A DNA stretch of 39,569 bases from an uncultured Georgenia sp. (GCF_937958535.1 NZ_CALGNQ010000221.1:1-39569); one strand, 5' to 3'; positions 24,527-33,047 are shown, counted from the first letter of the stretch. Notes: a model not told the origin generated them from the sequence alone. Program-made: numbers and translations.

Positions 24527-25297
24527 ATGAGGATCCGTCGTACCGCCGCCGCAGCACTCCTGGTCAGCACCCTGCTCGTGGGATGCGGCAGCACGGACGG
24601 CACGGGCGACGAGGCGACGGATCCACCGACCGGCGAACCGTCCACCGCCCCCACCTCGGCTGGGCCGACGCCCACCCCCGGCGAGCCCGGCGACAACGCC
24701 ACGGACGAGCCCAGCCCCGGCCCCGGCGACCTACCCGGTGAACCGGTCGAGGGCGGCATCCCGCTCGAGGGGGCCGATCTCGGTGTCGTCGGCGTCGTCG
24801 CCGGGGACGTCCTCAACGTGCGCGAGGGCCCGGGGGTCGACTTCCGCTCCCTCGCCCGGCTCGAGCCGCTCGCCACCGGCTTGGTCGCCACCGGGCACAA
24901 CCGCCGGCTGCCCGACGGCGGCCAGTGGGCGCAGGTGACCGTCGACGGCACGACCGGCTGGGTGAACGCCCGCTACGTCACCCACCCCGGCCAGGTCACC
25001 GACATCACCTCCGAGCTCGGGGAGCTGCCCAGCGCGCCCACCCTGGAGGAGGTCGCCACGCTGGTCGCCGAGCAGCGCGCCCTCGACGGACCACCACCGA
25101 CCGTCACCGTCGCCGACGGCCCCAGCGAGGGTGATCTGGGCGAGATCGTCGTCGACGTCGTCGGGTACGCCGACGACGCCCTGGCGGGGGAACGGCTCCA
25201 CGTCCTCGCGGTGCCCGGTGAGGCCGGCTGGACCGTCCGCACCGTCGAGGCGACCCTCCTGTGCGCGCGCGGGGTGAGCGAGGGGCTCTGCGTGTGA
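24527..25297 (+). CDS. Secreted lipoprotein with bacterial SH3 domain
   Basis: 256 residues. A signal peptide ends in the lipobox LLVGC (lipidated Cys20). A Pro/Thr/Glu/Gly-rich linker (about 22-75) follows, then an SH3b domain (about 88-151) with LNVREGPGVDFRSL and GTTGWVNARYV. The C-terminal ~100 residues end in TLLCARGVSEGLC, with two cysteines that may form a disulfide. SH3b domains commonly bind peptidoglycan or other wall ligands, so it probably sits at the outer face of the membrane. The exact role is unknown. It is convergent with the sigma-factor gene. Confidence 0.88.
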   Translation: MRIRRTAAAALLVSTLLVGCGSTDGTGDEATDPPTGEPSTAPTSAGPTPTPGEPGDNATDEPSPGPGDLPGEPVEGGIPLEGADLGVVGVVAGDVLNVREGPGVDFRSLARLEPLATGLVATGHNRRLPDGGQWAQVTVDGTTGWVNARYVTHPGQVTDITSELGELPSAPTLEEVATLVAEQRALDGPPPTVTVADGPSEGDLGEIVVDVVGYADDALAGERLHVLAVPGEAGWTVRTVEATLLCARGVSEGLCV

Positions 25298-25346
25298 CGA
25301 CCCGGCGGGCCGAGCAGGTCACCGACGTCCTACCGCACCGCGCCGT

Positions 25347-26384
25347 TCACCGCGGCGGCAGCTCGGGCGGCAGCCCGAACCAGGCGAAGAGACCCGGGTC
25401 GAAAAAAGCGGTCACCCGGGCCACGCCGTCCTCGGTCACGGTGACGTGCTGGAGGTGGAAGGCGCGGTGCACCCCGTCTTCCTCCCGCATGTACAGCGCG
25501 AGCACCGGCTCACCGTTCGCCGAGGTGGGCAGCAGCCGCATGTCCCCGTCGCGCTGTGCGGGGCACCACGTGCTGATGAGCGTGCCGACCTGCTCCGCCC
25601 CGCGGTACCACTCCGGGTACGGCGGCATCTCCCACACGACGTCTGCCGCGAGGAGGTCGACGATCGCGGCGACGTCGTAGGCCTCGAAGGCGGCGATGTA
25701 GGCCCGCAGCAGGCGGCGGTGACGCTCGTCGTCGGGCAGCTGGGGCGGGACGTCCGGGTCCACCGCCGCGAGCCGGGCCCGGGCGCGCTGGAGGGTGGAG
25801 TTCACGCCGGCGACGGTGAGGTCGAGCGCCTCGGCCACCTCCCGGGCGCGCCAGGCGAGGACGTCGCGCAGCAGCAGCACCGCGCGCTGCTGGGCGGTGA
25901 GGTGCTGCAGTGCGGCGACGAAGGCCAGCCGCACGCTGTCGCGGCTCACGGCCTGCGCGGCGGGGTCGGGCAAGCCCTGCGACCAGAGCAGGTCGTCGGG
26001 GATCGGCTCCAGCCAGGAGACGCCGGTCTCGGGCCGCGGCTCCTCCCGCGGGTCGGCCGCCGGCGCCCCCAGGCCGGTGGGCAGCGGTCGGCGCTTGCGG
26101 CCCTCGAGGTGGGTCAGGCAGGCGTTGGTCGCGATCCGGAAGACCCAGGTGCGCAGCGACGACCGGTTCTCGAAGCCGTGGAAGGCGCGCCAGGCGCGCA
26201 GGTAGGTCTCCTGGACGAGGTCCTCGGCGTCGTGCACCGAGCCGGTCATCCGGTAGCAGTGGGCCAGGATCTCCCGGCGCAGGGGCTCGAGGAGCTCGGC
26301 GACGTCGCCCGCGGTGACCGGGGGCCGTTCGCCGACTGCGCGGGCGGCGTCGGGCGCCGTCGTCGTCGACTGCTCAGCGGACAT
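25347..26384 (-). CDS. ECF sigma factor with C-terminal SnoaL-like domain
   Basis: 345 residues. Sigma region 2 includes HCYRMTGSVHDAEDLVQETY (about 42-61). Region 4 includes LTAQQRAVLLLRDVLAWRA and a VAEALDLTVAGVNSTLQRARARL recognition helix (about 160-205). The last ~130 residues form a SnoaL/NTF2-like domain (RRLLRAYIAAFEAYDVAAIVDLL onward), as in the SigG/TIGR02960-like and related ECF groups, where the extension tunes activity in place of an anti-sigma factor. ATG 26384 follows TACGGT and six bases. A VOC protein gene lies directly upstream on the same strand. Confidence 0.9.
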   Translation of the reverse strand: MSAEQSTTTAPDAARAVGERPPVTAGDVAELLEPLRREILAHCYRMTGSVHDAEDLVQETYLRAWRAFHGFENRSSLRTWVFRIATNACLTHLEGRKRRPLPTGLGAPAADPREEPRPETGVSWLEPIPDDLLWSQGLPDPAAQAVSRDSVRLAFVAALQHLTAQQRAVLLLRDVLAWRAREVAEALDLTVAGVNSTLQRARARLAAVDPDVPPQLPDDERHRRLLRAYIAAFEAYDVAAIVDLLAADVVWEMPPYPEWYRGAEQVGTLISTWCPAQRDGDMRLLPTSANGEPVLALYMREEDGVHRAFHLQHVTVTEDGVARVTAFFDPGLFAWFGLPPELPPR

Positions 26385-26390
26385 GACCCG

Positions 26391-26396
26391 ACCGTA
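26391..26396 (-). promoter_or_regulatory. -10 element TACGGT, leaderless-type
   Basis: Minus-strand TACGGT, six bases, then ATG 26384 of the sigma-factor gene. It may also be a target of that factor itself. Confidence 0.5.
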
Positions 26397-26458
26397 TGGT
26401 GCACGGTCGCGGCCTGCCACCCCCGTCCTCGATCTCCGACGGCTGGCGACGACGGTGC

Positions 26459-26935
26459 TCATGCGCCGTCCGCCGCGCGCTCGACGCCGGCGATGTCGAT
26501 CTTGACCATCGTCAACATGGCCTCCATGGCGCGCTTGGCGCGGCCCGGGTCCGGGTCGCTGAGCAGCTCCTGCAGCCGCGTCGGCACGACCTGCCAGGAC
26601 AGCCCGTACCGGTCGGTGAGCCAGCCGCACCTGGACTCCCGGCCGCCGCCCTCGAGCAGCCGCTCCCGGTAGTGGTCCACCTCGGCCTGGTCGGCGCAGT
26701 CGACCAGCAGCGAGACCGCCTCGGTGAACGGCCGGCCCGGCCCGCCGTTGAGGGCGACGAACTCCCGGCCGTCGAGCCGGAAGCTCACCGTGAGCGGCGT
26801 GCCCTCGAGCTCGGGGGCGGCCCCGCTCCAGCGCGACACCTCGACGATCTCGGAGCGCGGGAAGACGGAGACGTAGAACTCGGCCGCCTCCAGCCCCTCG
26901 CTGTCGAACCACAGGCAGGTCTGGATGGTGGGCAT
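26459..26935 (-). CDS. VOC/PhnB-like (3-demethylubiquinone methyltransferase fold) protein
   Basis: 158 residues with the PhnB-like vicinal-oxygen-chelate pattern: IQTCLWFDSEGLEAAEFYVSVF at the start, a VSFRLDGREFVALNGGP strand set, FTEAVSLLVDCADQAEVD, then GWLTDRYGLSWQVVP. The family is usually called 3-demethylubiquinone-9 3-methyltransferase-like, but most members have no proven methyltransferase activity. GAGGAGG precedes ATG 26935. Pairing with an ECF sigma gene 74 bases downstream is common for this family, so co-regulation is likely. Confidence 0.85.
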   Translation of the reverse strand: MPTIQTCLWFDSEGLEAAEFYVSVFPRSEIVEVSRWSGAAPELEGTPLTVSFRLDGREFVALNGGPGRPFTEAVSLLVDCADQAEVDHYRERLLEGGGRESRCGWLTDRYGLSWQVVPTRLQELLSDPDPGRAKRAMEAMLTMVKIDIAGVERAADGA

Positions 26936-27088
26936 GGTGGGTCCTTCCTCCTCGGGCAGCTCCTCCTACCGACCGGCGCCGGCGGCGGAAGTCATCGCCG
27001 CCGTCCGCGATGACTTTGCGGCGTGCGCGGGGTCGGTCGGGTCAGGGGCGGAACGACCCGCCCCCCGGCCGTGAGAGAGGGACGTCCC

Positions 27089-27508
27089 ATGGACCGCATG
27101 ATCGTCGTCAACCTGCCCGTCCGTGACCTGGCCGCCACCCGGCGCTTCTACACGGGGGTCGGCTTCACCATCGACGAGACGTACTCCGACGAGCAGTGCC
27201 TGTGCATCGTCGTCTCGCCGACGATCTACGTCATGGCGCTGGACCACGAGCGCTTCGCCGACTTCGTCGCCACCCCGATCGCCGACCCGCGGCGCACCAC
27301 CCAGGTGCTCAATTGCCTGTCGATGGCCTCCCGGGCGGACGTCGACGCGTTCGTCGCCGCGGCGCTGGCGAACGGGGGCTCCGAACACCCCTACCCGGCC
27401 GGGCTCGCCGACGGGACCGGGCCGGCGGGTGAGGACATGCACGGCGCAGCCGTCACCGACCCGGACGGCCACGTCTGGGAGGTGCTCTACATGGCGCCGG
27501 CGGCGTGA
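27089..27508 (+). CDS. VOC-family (glyoxalase-like) protein
   Basis: 139 residues: MIVVNLPVRDLAATRRFY at the start, CIVVSPTIYVMAL in the middle and DPDGHVWEVLYM at the end. This is the standard glyoxalase/extradiol dioxygenase fold. The ligand is unknown. ATG 27089 follows GAGAGAGGGA. Its last 22 bases overlap the end of the convergent M20 gene. Confidence 0.85.
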   Translation: MDRMIVVNLPVRDLAATRRFYTGVGFTIDETYSDEQCLCIVVSPTIYVMALDHERFADFVATPIADPRRTTQVLNCLSMASRADVDAFVAAALANGGSEHPYPAGLADGTGPAGEDMHGAAVTDPDGHVWEVLYMAPAA

Positions 27509-28704
27509 GACCGGGCGGTGCGTGCCGCGCGCAGGGCCGCGACGTCCTCGGGTGAGGAGACGACGGAGGCGACGGTGAGCGCCATCGCGGTCCCCGCGTC
27601 GAGCATCGCCGCGTAGGACTCCTCCCGGTCGGCGGCCGCCGCGAACTCGGCGGTGTGGATGGGGGCGTCGGTCGTGGGGATGCTGAACCAGGGGTGGATC
27701 GCGGGGACGACCCGCGAGATGTTGCCCATGTCGGTGGACCCGCCGTGCGGTGCCCCGCCGGGCGCGGTGTCGTAGCCGAGCGTGGCGAGGGCAGCCTCCC
27801 AGTGGCGGCACAGGACCTCGTCGTGCTCGAGGGGCTCGTAGACCGGCTCGGTCGGCTCGATCCGCAACGTCGCCCCGGTGGCGAGCGCACCGGCCTCGAA
27901 GCACCGGCGCACACGCTCGTAGAGGCGGTCGAACTCCGGCATGGTGAAGGCGCGGCACTCGAAGTCGACGATCGCGGTCTCCGGGATGATGTTGGTCGCG
28001 TCCCCGCCGTGCGCGACGACGGCCGAGACCCGGTGGTCCCCGGGCAGCTGCTGACGCAGCAGCCCGATGGCGACCTGCGCGACGACGGCGGCGTCCGCGG
28101 CGTTGACGCCCCGCTGGGGTGCCGCGGCGGCATGGGCGCCGCGGCCGCTGTAGGTGGCCCGGTAGCGCCCCACCGCCTGGGACGTGGTCCCCCGCGGGTT
28201 GAAGCCGTGGTCGCGCGGAAGGGGGTGGACCATGAGCGCGAGGTCGACGTCGTCGAACACCCCACGCTCCAGGAGCACCACCTTGCCGCCGCCGTGCTCC
28301 TCGGCCGGTGTCCCGACCACCGTGACCTGGATGCCGAGCGCGGCGGCGACCGGCTGCAGCCCGAGCGCGGCGGCCACCGCCGCACCGGCGATGAGGTTGT
28401 GGCCGCAGCCGTGGCCGATCGTCGGCAGGGCGTCGTACTCGGCGCAGATCGCCACCGTCACCGGCCCCTCGCCCACGGTCGCGGTGAACGCGGTGGGCAG
28501 GTCACCGGCGCCGGGCTCGACGGCGAAGCCGGCGCGGGCCAGCAGCTCGGTGAGCGCACGGGCCGCCCGGTGCTCGGTGAAGGCCAGCTCGGGCAGCCGG
28601 TGGATCGCCCGGGCCAGCTCGACGACGGCGTCCGAGTGCTCGGCCACCGCGCGGGCGATGGCGCCGGGGGTGCCCGACGTCTGCGCGAGCTCGGACCGGT
28701 CCAT
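27487..28704 (-). CDS. M20-family amidohydrolase (AbgB/peptidase-like)
   Basis: 405 residues. Metal-site motifs of the M20D group are visible: Asp91 in CAEYDALP, GCGHN (99-103) and the catalytic Glu-Glu pair at 135-136 in GTPAEEHGGG. The GRGAHAAAAP dimerisation-domain histidine and a late HTAEFA histidine complete the site. The family cleaves amides such as p-aminobenzoyl-glutamate, N-acyl amino acids or indole-acetyl amides. AGGAGGAGG precedes ATG 28704. It lies 138 bases downstream of the thiamine-diphosphate enzyme gene on the same strand and may act in the same pathway. Confidence 0.88.
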   Translation of the reverse strand: MDRSELAQTSGTPGAIARAVAEHSDAVVELARAIHRLPELAFTEHRAARALTELLARAGFAVEPGAGDLPTAFTATVGEGPVTVAICAEYDALPTIGHGCGHNLIAGAAVAAALGLQPVAAALGIQVTVVGTPAEEHGGGKVVLLERGVFDDVDLALMVHPLPRDHGFNPRGTTSQAVGRYRATYSGRGAHAAAAPQRGVNAADAAVVAQVAIGLLRQQLPGDHRVSAVVAHGGDATNIIPETAIVDFECRAFTMPEFDRLYERVRRCFEAGALATGATLRIEPTEPVYEPLEHDEVLCRHWEAALATLGYDTAPGGAPHGGSTDMGNISRVVPAIHPWFSIPTTDAPIHTAEFAAAADREESYAAMLDAGTAMALTVASVVSSPEDVAALRAARTARSHAAGAM

Positions 28705-28842
28705 GGCGTCCTCCTCCTGACGTGGGCCCGGGCCTCATCGTCGCACGGCGGTGGGACGACCGGTGGGTCGCCCCGGCCCCGGGTCGCCCCGCGCAGCGGT
28801 CGCCGCGCGGGCGCCTATGGGTCAGGCCGTGGGCGCCGTCGT

Positions 28843-30522
28843 TCAGTGCCCGAAGGCCTCGGCCAGCCACCACGCCGGTTCGTCGGCGACGACCTTGGCG
28901 TCGACGAGCAGCGGCCGGTCCCGCGGCCCGTCGAGCCAGGCGGCCACGCCGGCGAGGTCGGCGACGGAGCGCACGGTGACCGCGTCGAACCCGTAGCCGG
29001 CCCCGACGGCGGCGATGTCGGTGGGTGGGAAGGTCACCGTGCGGTGGTCGGCACCGACGAAGTGGTGGACCTCGGCGCCGTAGGCGTCGTCGTTGTAGAC
29101 GACCACGACCATCGGCAGCCCGAGGCGCCGCACCGTGTCGAGCTCGGCGGCGCCCATGAGCGCGCCGCCGTCGCCGAGCGCCGCGACGGGCAGCCGGTCG
29201 GGGCGGGCCAGGGCGGCGCCGATCGCGGTGGCCAGCCCGAGGCCCACCGCCTGGAACGCCTGGGTGAAGCAGAACCCCTGCTCGTCCGGGACGTCGAGGT
29301 ACATGCTCGGGTAGCCCATGAAATTGCCGGAGTCGACGGCGAGGACCCGCTCGGCGGGGAGCAGGTCGTCCAGGGCGATGCTCAGCGTGCGGGGGTCGAT
29401 CCGTCCGTCGCCGGAGCGGTCGGTGTAGGGCACGTCCCGCCACCGCACCCCACCCGCCAGCCGGGCGCGCAGCTCCTCGCTGCGGTAACCGGCGGCGGGC
29501 CGGTCGGCCAGACGGTGGGTGAGGGCGCGCGCCGTCGCCGCGACGTCGCCGAGGACACCGAAGGTGAGCTCGCGGTGCCGGCCCAGGGCCTCGGGGGTGT
29601 CGTCCACCTGGACCACGGTCGCGCCCGGGGCGATGAGCCGACCGTGGCGCATCGTCCACATGTTCAGCGCACAGCCCCAGCCGACGACGAGGTCCGCACC
29701 GGCGATGAGCTCGGCGGCCAGCGGGGAGGAGAAGCCGCCCGCGACGTCGAGCGACCACGGGTGGCCGCGGAACAGTCCCTTGGCCACCGCCGAGGTGGCG
29801 AGCAGCGCGCCGCACCGCTCGGCGAGCACGGCGAGCGCCTCGCGGGCGGCTGCCGAGCGCGCCCCGCGCCCGGCGACGAACACCGGCCGCCGGGCCGCCC
29901 GCAGCGCGGCGGCGAGCCGCTCGACGGCGTCCTCCGCGACCGGGCGGGGCGAGGCGGTGGACGGGGCCGGCACCCGGGCCGGGTCGGGGGCGGGTGCCCC
30001 CTGGACGTCGAGCGGGAGGTTGAGCACGACGGTGCGGCGCTCGTCCCGCGCCACGGCGAGCGCGGTGAGGGCGTCGGCGACGGCGGTGGCCGGGTCCGCG
30101 GCGCGCATCGGCACCGCACCGACGGCGCGGGCCAGCGCCTCCTGGTCGACGTGGAAGTTCGACGTCGGGCTCACCGCCTCCGGCGCCAGGACGAGCAGCG
30201 GCGTGCGCGACTTGGCCGCCTCGGCGATCCCCGTCGTCGCGTTGGTCAGGCCGCAGCCCTGGTGCACGGTGAGCACGGCGGGCCGGTCGGCGGTCCGGGC
30301 GTAGGCGTCGGCCATGGTGGCCGCCCCGCCCTCGTGCCGGGCGGCGACGAACCGGGCCCCGGCGTCGACCATCGCGGTGGTGACGTGGAAGTTTCCCGAC
30401 CCCACGACGGCGAACACGTGGTCGACACCGGCGGCCACCAGCGCCCGGCCGACGGCGTCGGCCACCGTGTCGCCGGCGGGCGGCTGCCCGGTGTGGGGAC
30501 GGGCCGCGGCGCCGGCGCTCAT
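28843..30522 (-). CDS. Thiamine-diphosphate-dependent enzyme (acetolactate synthase/decarboxylase-like)
   Basis: 559 residues with the three domains of the ThDP POX/ALS superfamily. The N-terminal Pyr domain carries the catalytic Glu64 in ARHEGGAATMADAYAR. A central domain has RRPVFVAGRG. The C-terminal PP domain has GDG (450-452) leading to NDD (477-479), the ThDP-Mg2+ signature. The FAD and quinone features of classical ALS or POX are not evident, and a 2-oxoacid decarboxylase is equally likely. Its ATG 30522 overlaps the stop of the cyclase-family gene (ATGA), so the two are translationally coupled. Confidence 0.88.
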   Translation of the reverse strand: MSAGAAARPHTGQPPAGDTVADAVGRALVAAGVDHVFAVVGSGNFHVTTAMVDAGARFVAARHEGGAATMADAYARTADRPAVLTVHQGCGLTNATTGIAEAAKSRTPLLVLAPEAVSPTSNFHVDQEALARAVGAVPMRAADPATAVADALTALAVARDERRTVVLNLPLDVQGAPAPDPARVPAPSTASPRPVAEDAVERLAAALRAARRPVFVAGRGARSAAAREALAVLAERCGALLATSAVAKGLFRGHPWSLDVAGGFSSPLAAELIAGADLVVGWGCALNMWTMRHGRLIAPGATVVQVDDTPEALGRHRELTFGVLGDVAATARALTHRLADRPAAGYRSEELRARLAGGVRWRDVPYTDRSGDGRIDPRTLSIALDDLLPAERVLAVDSGNFMGYPSMYLDVPDEQGFCFTQAFQAVGLGLATAIGAALARPDRLPVAALGDGGALMGAAELDTVRRLGLPMVVVVYNDDAYGAEVHHFVGADHRTVTFPPTDIAAVGAGYGFDAVTVRSVADLAGVAAWLDGPRDRPLLVDAKVVADEPAWWLAEAFGH

Positions 30523-31292
30523 GACCGGTCGACGAGGGCCAGGACGCGCGTCGGCGAGCCCGAGCCGCTCTCGATCTTCAGCGGGGAGGCGATGACCACG
30601 GCCCCGGTGGGCGGGAGCCGGTCGAGGTTGCGCAGCTGGGACAGCCCGTACTTGCCGTTGCCCATGAGGTAGTGGTGGCAGGGGAAGACCGGGTCGAAGC
30701 CGCCGGCCGCCCCGGCGTCCGTGCCCACGGTCTCGACGCCGATGCCCTGGAGCGGGCTCTCCTCGGCGACCCACCGGGCCGCCTCGGCGGACAGGCCGGG
30801 GCTGTGCGGGCCGTCCTCGTCGCGGTTGATCATCTCCGACTGCGTGGTGCGCGCCGACCACCCGGTGCGGCACAGCAGCCACCCGCCCTCCGGCAGCGGG
30901 CCGTGCTCGGCGACGAACGCCTCGATGTGCTCCACCTCGATGAGGAAGTCCGGGTTCTGGGCCACCTGCTCGGTGACGTCGAGGACGACGGCGGGCGCCA
31001 CCAGCGCCCCGACCGGCACCGAGGCGATGTCGGCGAGGTCCTTGCCGGTGACCCAGTGGTTGGGGGCGTCGAAGTGCGTGCCGGTGTGCTCGCCCGTGCG
31101 GAAGTTGTTCCAGTACCAGGCCGGTCCGCGGTCGTCGTAGCGGGAGATCTGCTCCAGCTCGAAGCGCGCCGTCTGGCCGAACTGCTCGGGCAGCTCGAGG
31201 ATCGGCGTCTTGTCCGAGAGCGGTGCCGTGAGGTCGACGATCTCGACCGCGCCGCTGCGCAGGGCCGCCAGCAGGTCACTGAGCACAGGCAT
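30519..31292 (-). CDS. Cyclase-family metal hydrolase (kynurenine formamidase/isatin hydrolase-like)
   Basis: 257 residues. The metal site is HTGTHFDAPNHW with His69, His73, Asp75 and His79, the HxGTHxDxPxH signature shared by kynurenine formamidase (KynB), isatin hydrolase and related 'cyclase' enzymes. GIGVETVGTDAG and CHHYLMGNGKYGL follow. It probably opens a cyclic or acyl amide using Mn2+ or Zn2+. AGGAG precedes ATG 31292. It is the first gene of a unit with the ThDP enzyme, which suggests that the hydrolysis product is a 2-oxoacid (inference). Confidence 0.88.
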   Translation of the reverse strand: MPVLSDLLAALRSGAVEIVDLTAPLSDKTPILELPEQFGQTARFELEQISRYDDRGPAWYWNNFRTGEHTGTHFDAPNHWVTGKDLADIASVPVGALVAPAVVLDVTEQVAQNPDFLIEVEHIEAFVAEHGPLPEGGWLLCRTGWSARTTQSEMINRDEDGPHSPGLSAEAARWVAEESPLQGIGVETVGTDAGAAGGFDPVFPCHHYLMGNGKYGLSQLRNLDRLPPTGAVVIASPLKIESGSGSPTRVLALVDRS

Positions 31293-31317
31293 GGGTGTCT
31301 CCTTCGACAGGGGAGGA

Positions 31318-31334
31318 CCGACAGGGGGTGTCGG
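31318..31334. promoter_or_regulatory. Inverted repeat CCGACA-N5-TGTCGG, possible operator of the cyclase operon
   Basis: Exact six-base arms spaced by GGGGG, starting 26 bases upstream of ATG 31292. The position fits an operator or the leader of this operon. No regulator gene is adjacent. Confidence 0.4.
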
Positions 31335-31420
31335 CCGTGATCTTGGCACACCGGCGGTGCGCGGCGGGCGGTGTCTCGTCAGGCAGCCATTGACCGCGTG
31401 CGGGGAAAGGGGTTCCGTGG

Positions 31421-31591
31421 ACGTTGCTGTTGCACCTGGGGCAGGGCGCGGCGGCCGCCGCCGAGCTGCGGCAGGCGGCCGGGCTCGCGCCGACCGAGCG
31501 CGAGCGCCGGGTGCTCCTCGACCGTGCCGAGCGGGCGAGCACACGATCGGGCACGCAGAACGGTCGGCTGCGTCCGGGCGCTCTGCGATGA
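31421..31591 (+). pseudogene. Possible 3' remnant of a sigma-factor-like gene
   Basis: The frame ending at TGA 31589-31591 reads LLLHLGQGAAAAAELRQAAG followed by LAPTERERRVLLDRAER. This pattern resembles the last helices of DUF6596-type ECF sigma factors. There is no start codon or upstream domain, and an in-frame stop lies at 31391. The rest of the 306-base gap 31293-31598 holds only the inverted repeat above. Weak evidence. Confidence 0.3.
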
Positions 31592-31598
31592 TCTGGAC

Positions 31599-31988
31599 AT
31601 GACGGAGCGCAACGTCCTGGGCGGGCCGCTCGAGGAGTGCGGCACCGACCCCGTCACGGGCTACTACCGCACCGGCAGCTGTGTCCCGAGTGCGGGTCAC
31701 CCCGGTGGGCACAGCGTCTGCGTCGTCGTCACGGCCGAGTTCCTCGCCCACCAGCGGCAGATCGGCAACGACCTGTCCACCCCGCGCCCCGAGCTCGGCT
31801 TCCCGGGCCTGGAGCCGGGGATGCGCTGGTGTGTGCTGGCGCCGCGGTGGATGCAGTCCTACCGGGCCGGGGTCGCCGCCCCGGTGGTGCTCGCCGCGAC
31901 CCACGAGCGGGCGCTGGAGGTGGTCGACCGGCTCGCCCTCCTGGAGCACGCCGTCGACGTCCCGGACGACCCGAGCTCGCTGACCTGA
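31599..31988 (+). CDS. DUF2237 family protein
   Basis: 129 residues matching DUF2237 throughout: NVLGGPLEECGTDPVTGYYR, then GNDLSTPRPELGFPGL, then RWCVLAPRWMQSY and VLAATHERALEVV. The family is widespread and cytoplasmic, with several conserved cysteines and tryptophans and no established function. There is no ribosome-binding site. GATGAT followed by six bases precedes ATG 31599, consistent with a leaderless start though a poorer -10 than others here. Confidence 0.88.
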   Translation: MTERNVLGGPLEECGTDPVTGYYRTGSCVPSAGHPGGHSVCVVVTAEFLAHQRQIGNDLSTPRPELGFPGLEPGMRWCVLAPRWMQSYRAGVAAPVVLAATHERALEVVDRLALLEHAVDVPDDPSSLT

Positions 31989-32074
31989 CCGCCCCGCCGC
32001 CGGAGCCCACCGGCCCGAGCCCGCCGACCCGACCGCCGGGCCGGCACGCGGACCGACCGTTGTCGCGGAGCGCG

Positions 32075-32080
32075 TAGGGT
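32075..32080 (+). promoter_or_regulatory. -10 element TAGGGT upstream of panB
   Basis: TAGGGT lies 33 bases before ATG 32114, leaving a short leader with TGGAGAA as the ribosome-binding site. Confidence 0.35.
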
Positions 32081-32113
32081 CGTGCCACCGGTACGTCCAA
32101 CTGGAGAACGACG

Positions 32114-32968
32114 ATGAGTGAGCAGAGCCCAGCCGCCACCCCCGCGAACAGCACCGGCGTGCCCACGCCGAAGCGGGTGCGCGTCCACCACCTGACGCAG
32201 TGGAAGGAACGCTCCGAACCGATCACCATGCTCACCGCGTACGACGCCGTCACCGGGCGCATCTTCGACGAGGCCGGGATCGACATGCTCCTCGTCGGGG
32301 ACTCCATCGGGAACACCATGCTCGGCTACAGCGGCACACTGCCGGTGACCGTGGACGAGATGATCCCGGCGGTGCGTGCGGTGGCCAGTGCCGCCCACCG
32401 GGCCATGGTCGTGGCGGACCTGCCCTTCGGCTCCTACGAGGGCTCCCCGGAGCAGGCGTTCGCGACGGCCGTCCGGATGGTCAAGGAGGGAGGGGCCCAC
32501 GCGGTCAAGCTCGAGGGTGGGGAGCGGGTCGCCGCCCACGTGCGGCTGCTCAGCTCCTCCGGCATCCCGGTGGTCGGGCACCTCGGCTTCACGCCGCAGT
32601 CGGTCAACATCCTCGGCGGGAACCGCGTGCAGGGCCGCGGCGACCAGGCCGCCGAGCGGCTCGTCAACGACGCCGTGGCGCTGCAGGAGGCCGGGGCGGT
32701 CGCCGTCGTCCTGGAGATGGTCCCCGCCCCCGTGGCGGCGCGCGCGACCGAGATCCTCCACGTCCCGACGATCGGCATCGGGGCCGGGCCGGACTGCGAC
32801 GGCCAGGTGCTCGTGTGGACCGACATGGCCGGTATGACGGCGTGGGCGCCGCGCTTCGCCAAGAAGTTCGGCGACGTCGGTGCGGCGCTGTACACCGCGA
32901 CCCGCGCCTACGCCGAGGCGGTACGGGAGCGGACCTTCCCCGGGCCGGAGCACACCTTCACCGAGTAG
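32114..32968 (+). CDS. panB: 3-methyl-2-oxobutanoate hydroxymethyltransferase
   Basis: 284 residues with the PanB TIM-barrel sequence. Metal ligands are Asp63 in VGDSIGNTMLGY and Asp102 in VADLPFGSY. VKLEGG, GHLGFTPQSVN and the catalytic glutamate of LEMVPAP are intact, as is IGIGAGPDCDGQVLV. It makes ketopantoate from 3-methyl-2-oxobutanoate with methylene-tetrahydrofolate, the first committed step of pantothenate and CoA synthesis. panC and panD are not in the window. The N-terminal ~20 residues are a variable, disordered-looking extension typical of actinobacterial PanB. Confidence 0.95.
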   Translation: MSEQSPAATPANSTGVPTPKRVRVHHLTQWKERSEPITMLTAYDAVTGRIFDEAGIDMLLVGDSIGNTMLGYSGTLPVTVDEMIPAVRAVASAAHRAMVVADLPFGSYEGSPEQAFATAVRMVKEGGAHAVKLEGGERVAAHVRLLSSSGIPVVGHLGFTPQSVNILGGNRVQGRGDQAAERLVNDAVALQEAGAVAVVLEMVPAPVAARATEILHVPTIGIGAGPDCDGQVLVWTDMAGMTAWAPRFAKKFGDVGAALYTATRAYAEAVRERTFPGPEHTFTE

Positions 32969-33047
32969 CGGGGGCGCGGCCATCCGGTGGAGCGGGGACA
33001 CGGTCCCCTCCGGTGCGGGTCGGTCGTCGCGGCCCCTCCGGTGCGGC

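Noticed and set aside
27655..30672. A 1005-codon plus-strand open frame opposite the M20 and ThDP genes
   Set aside because: Its translation is Gly/Arg/His-rich low complexity and mirrors conserved domains on the other strand.
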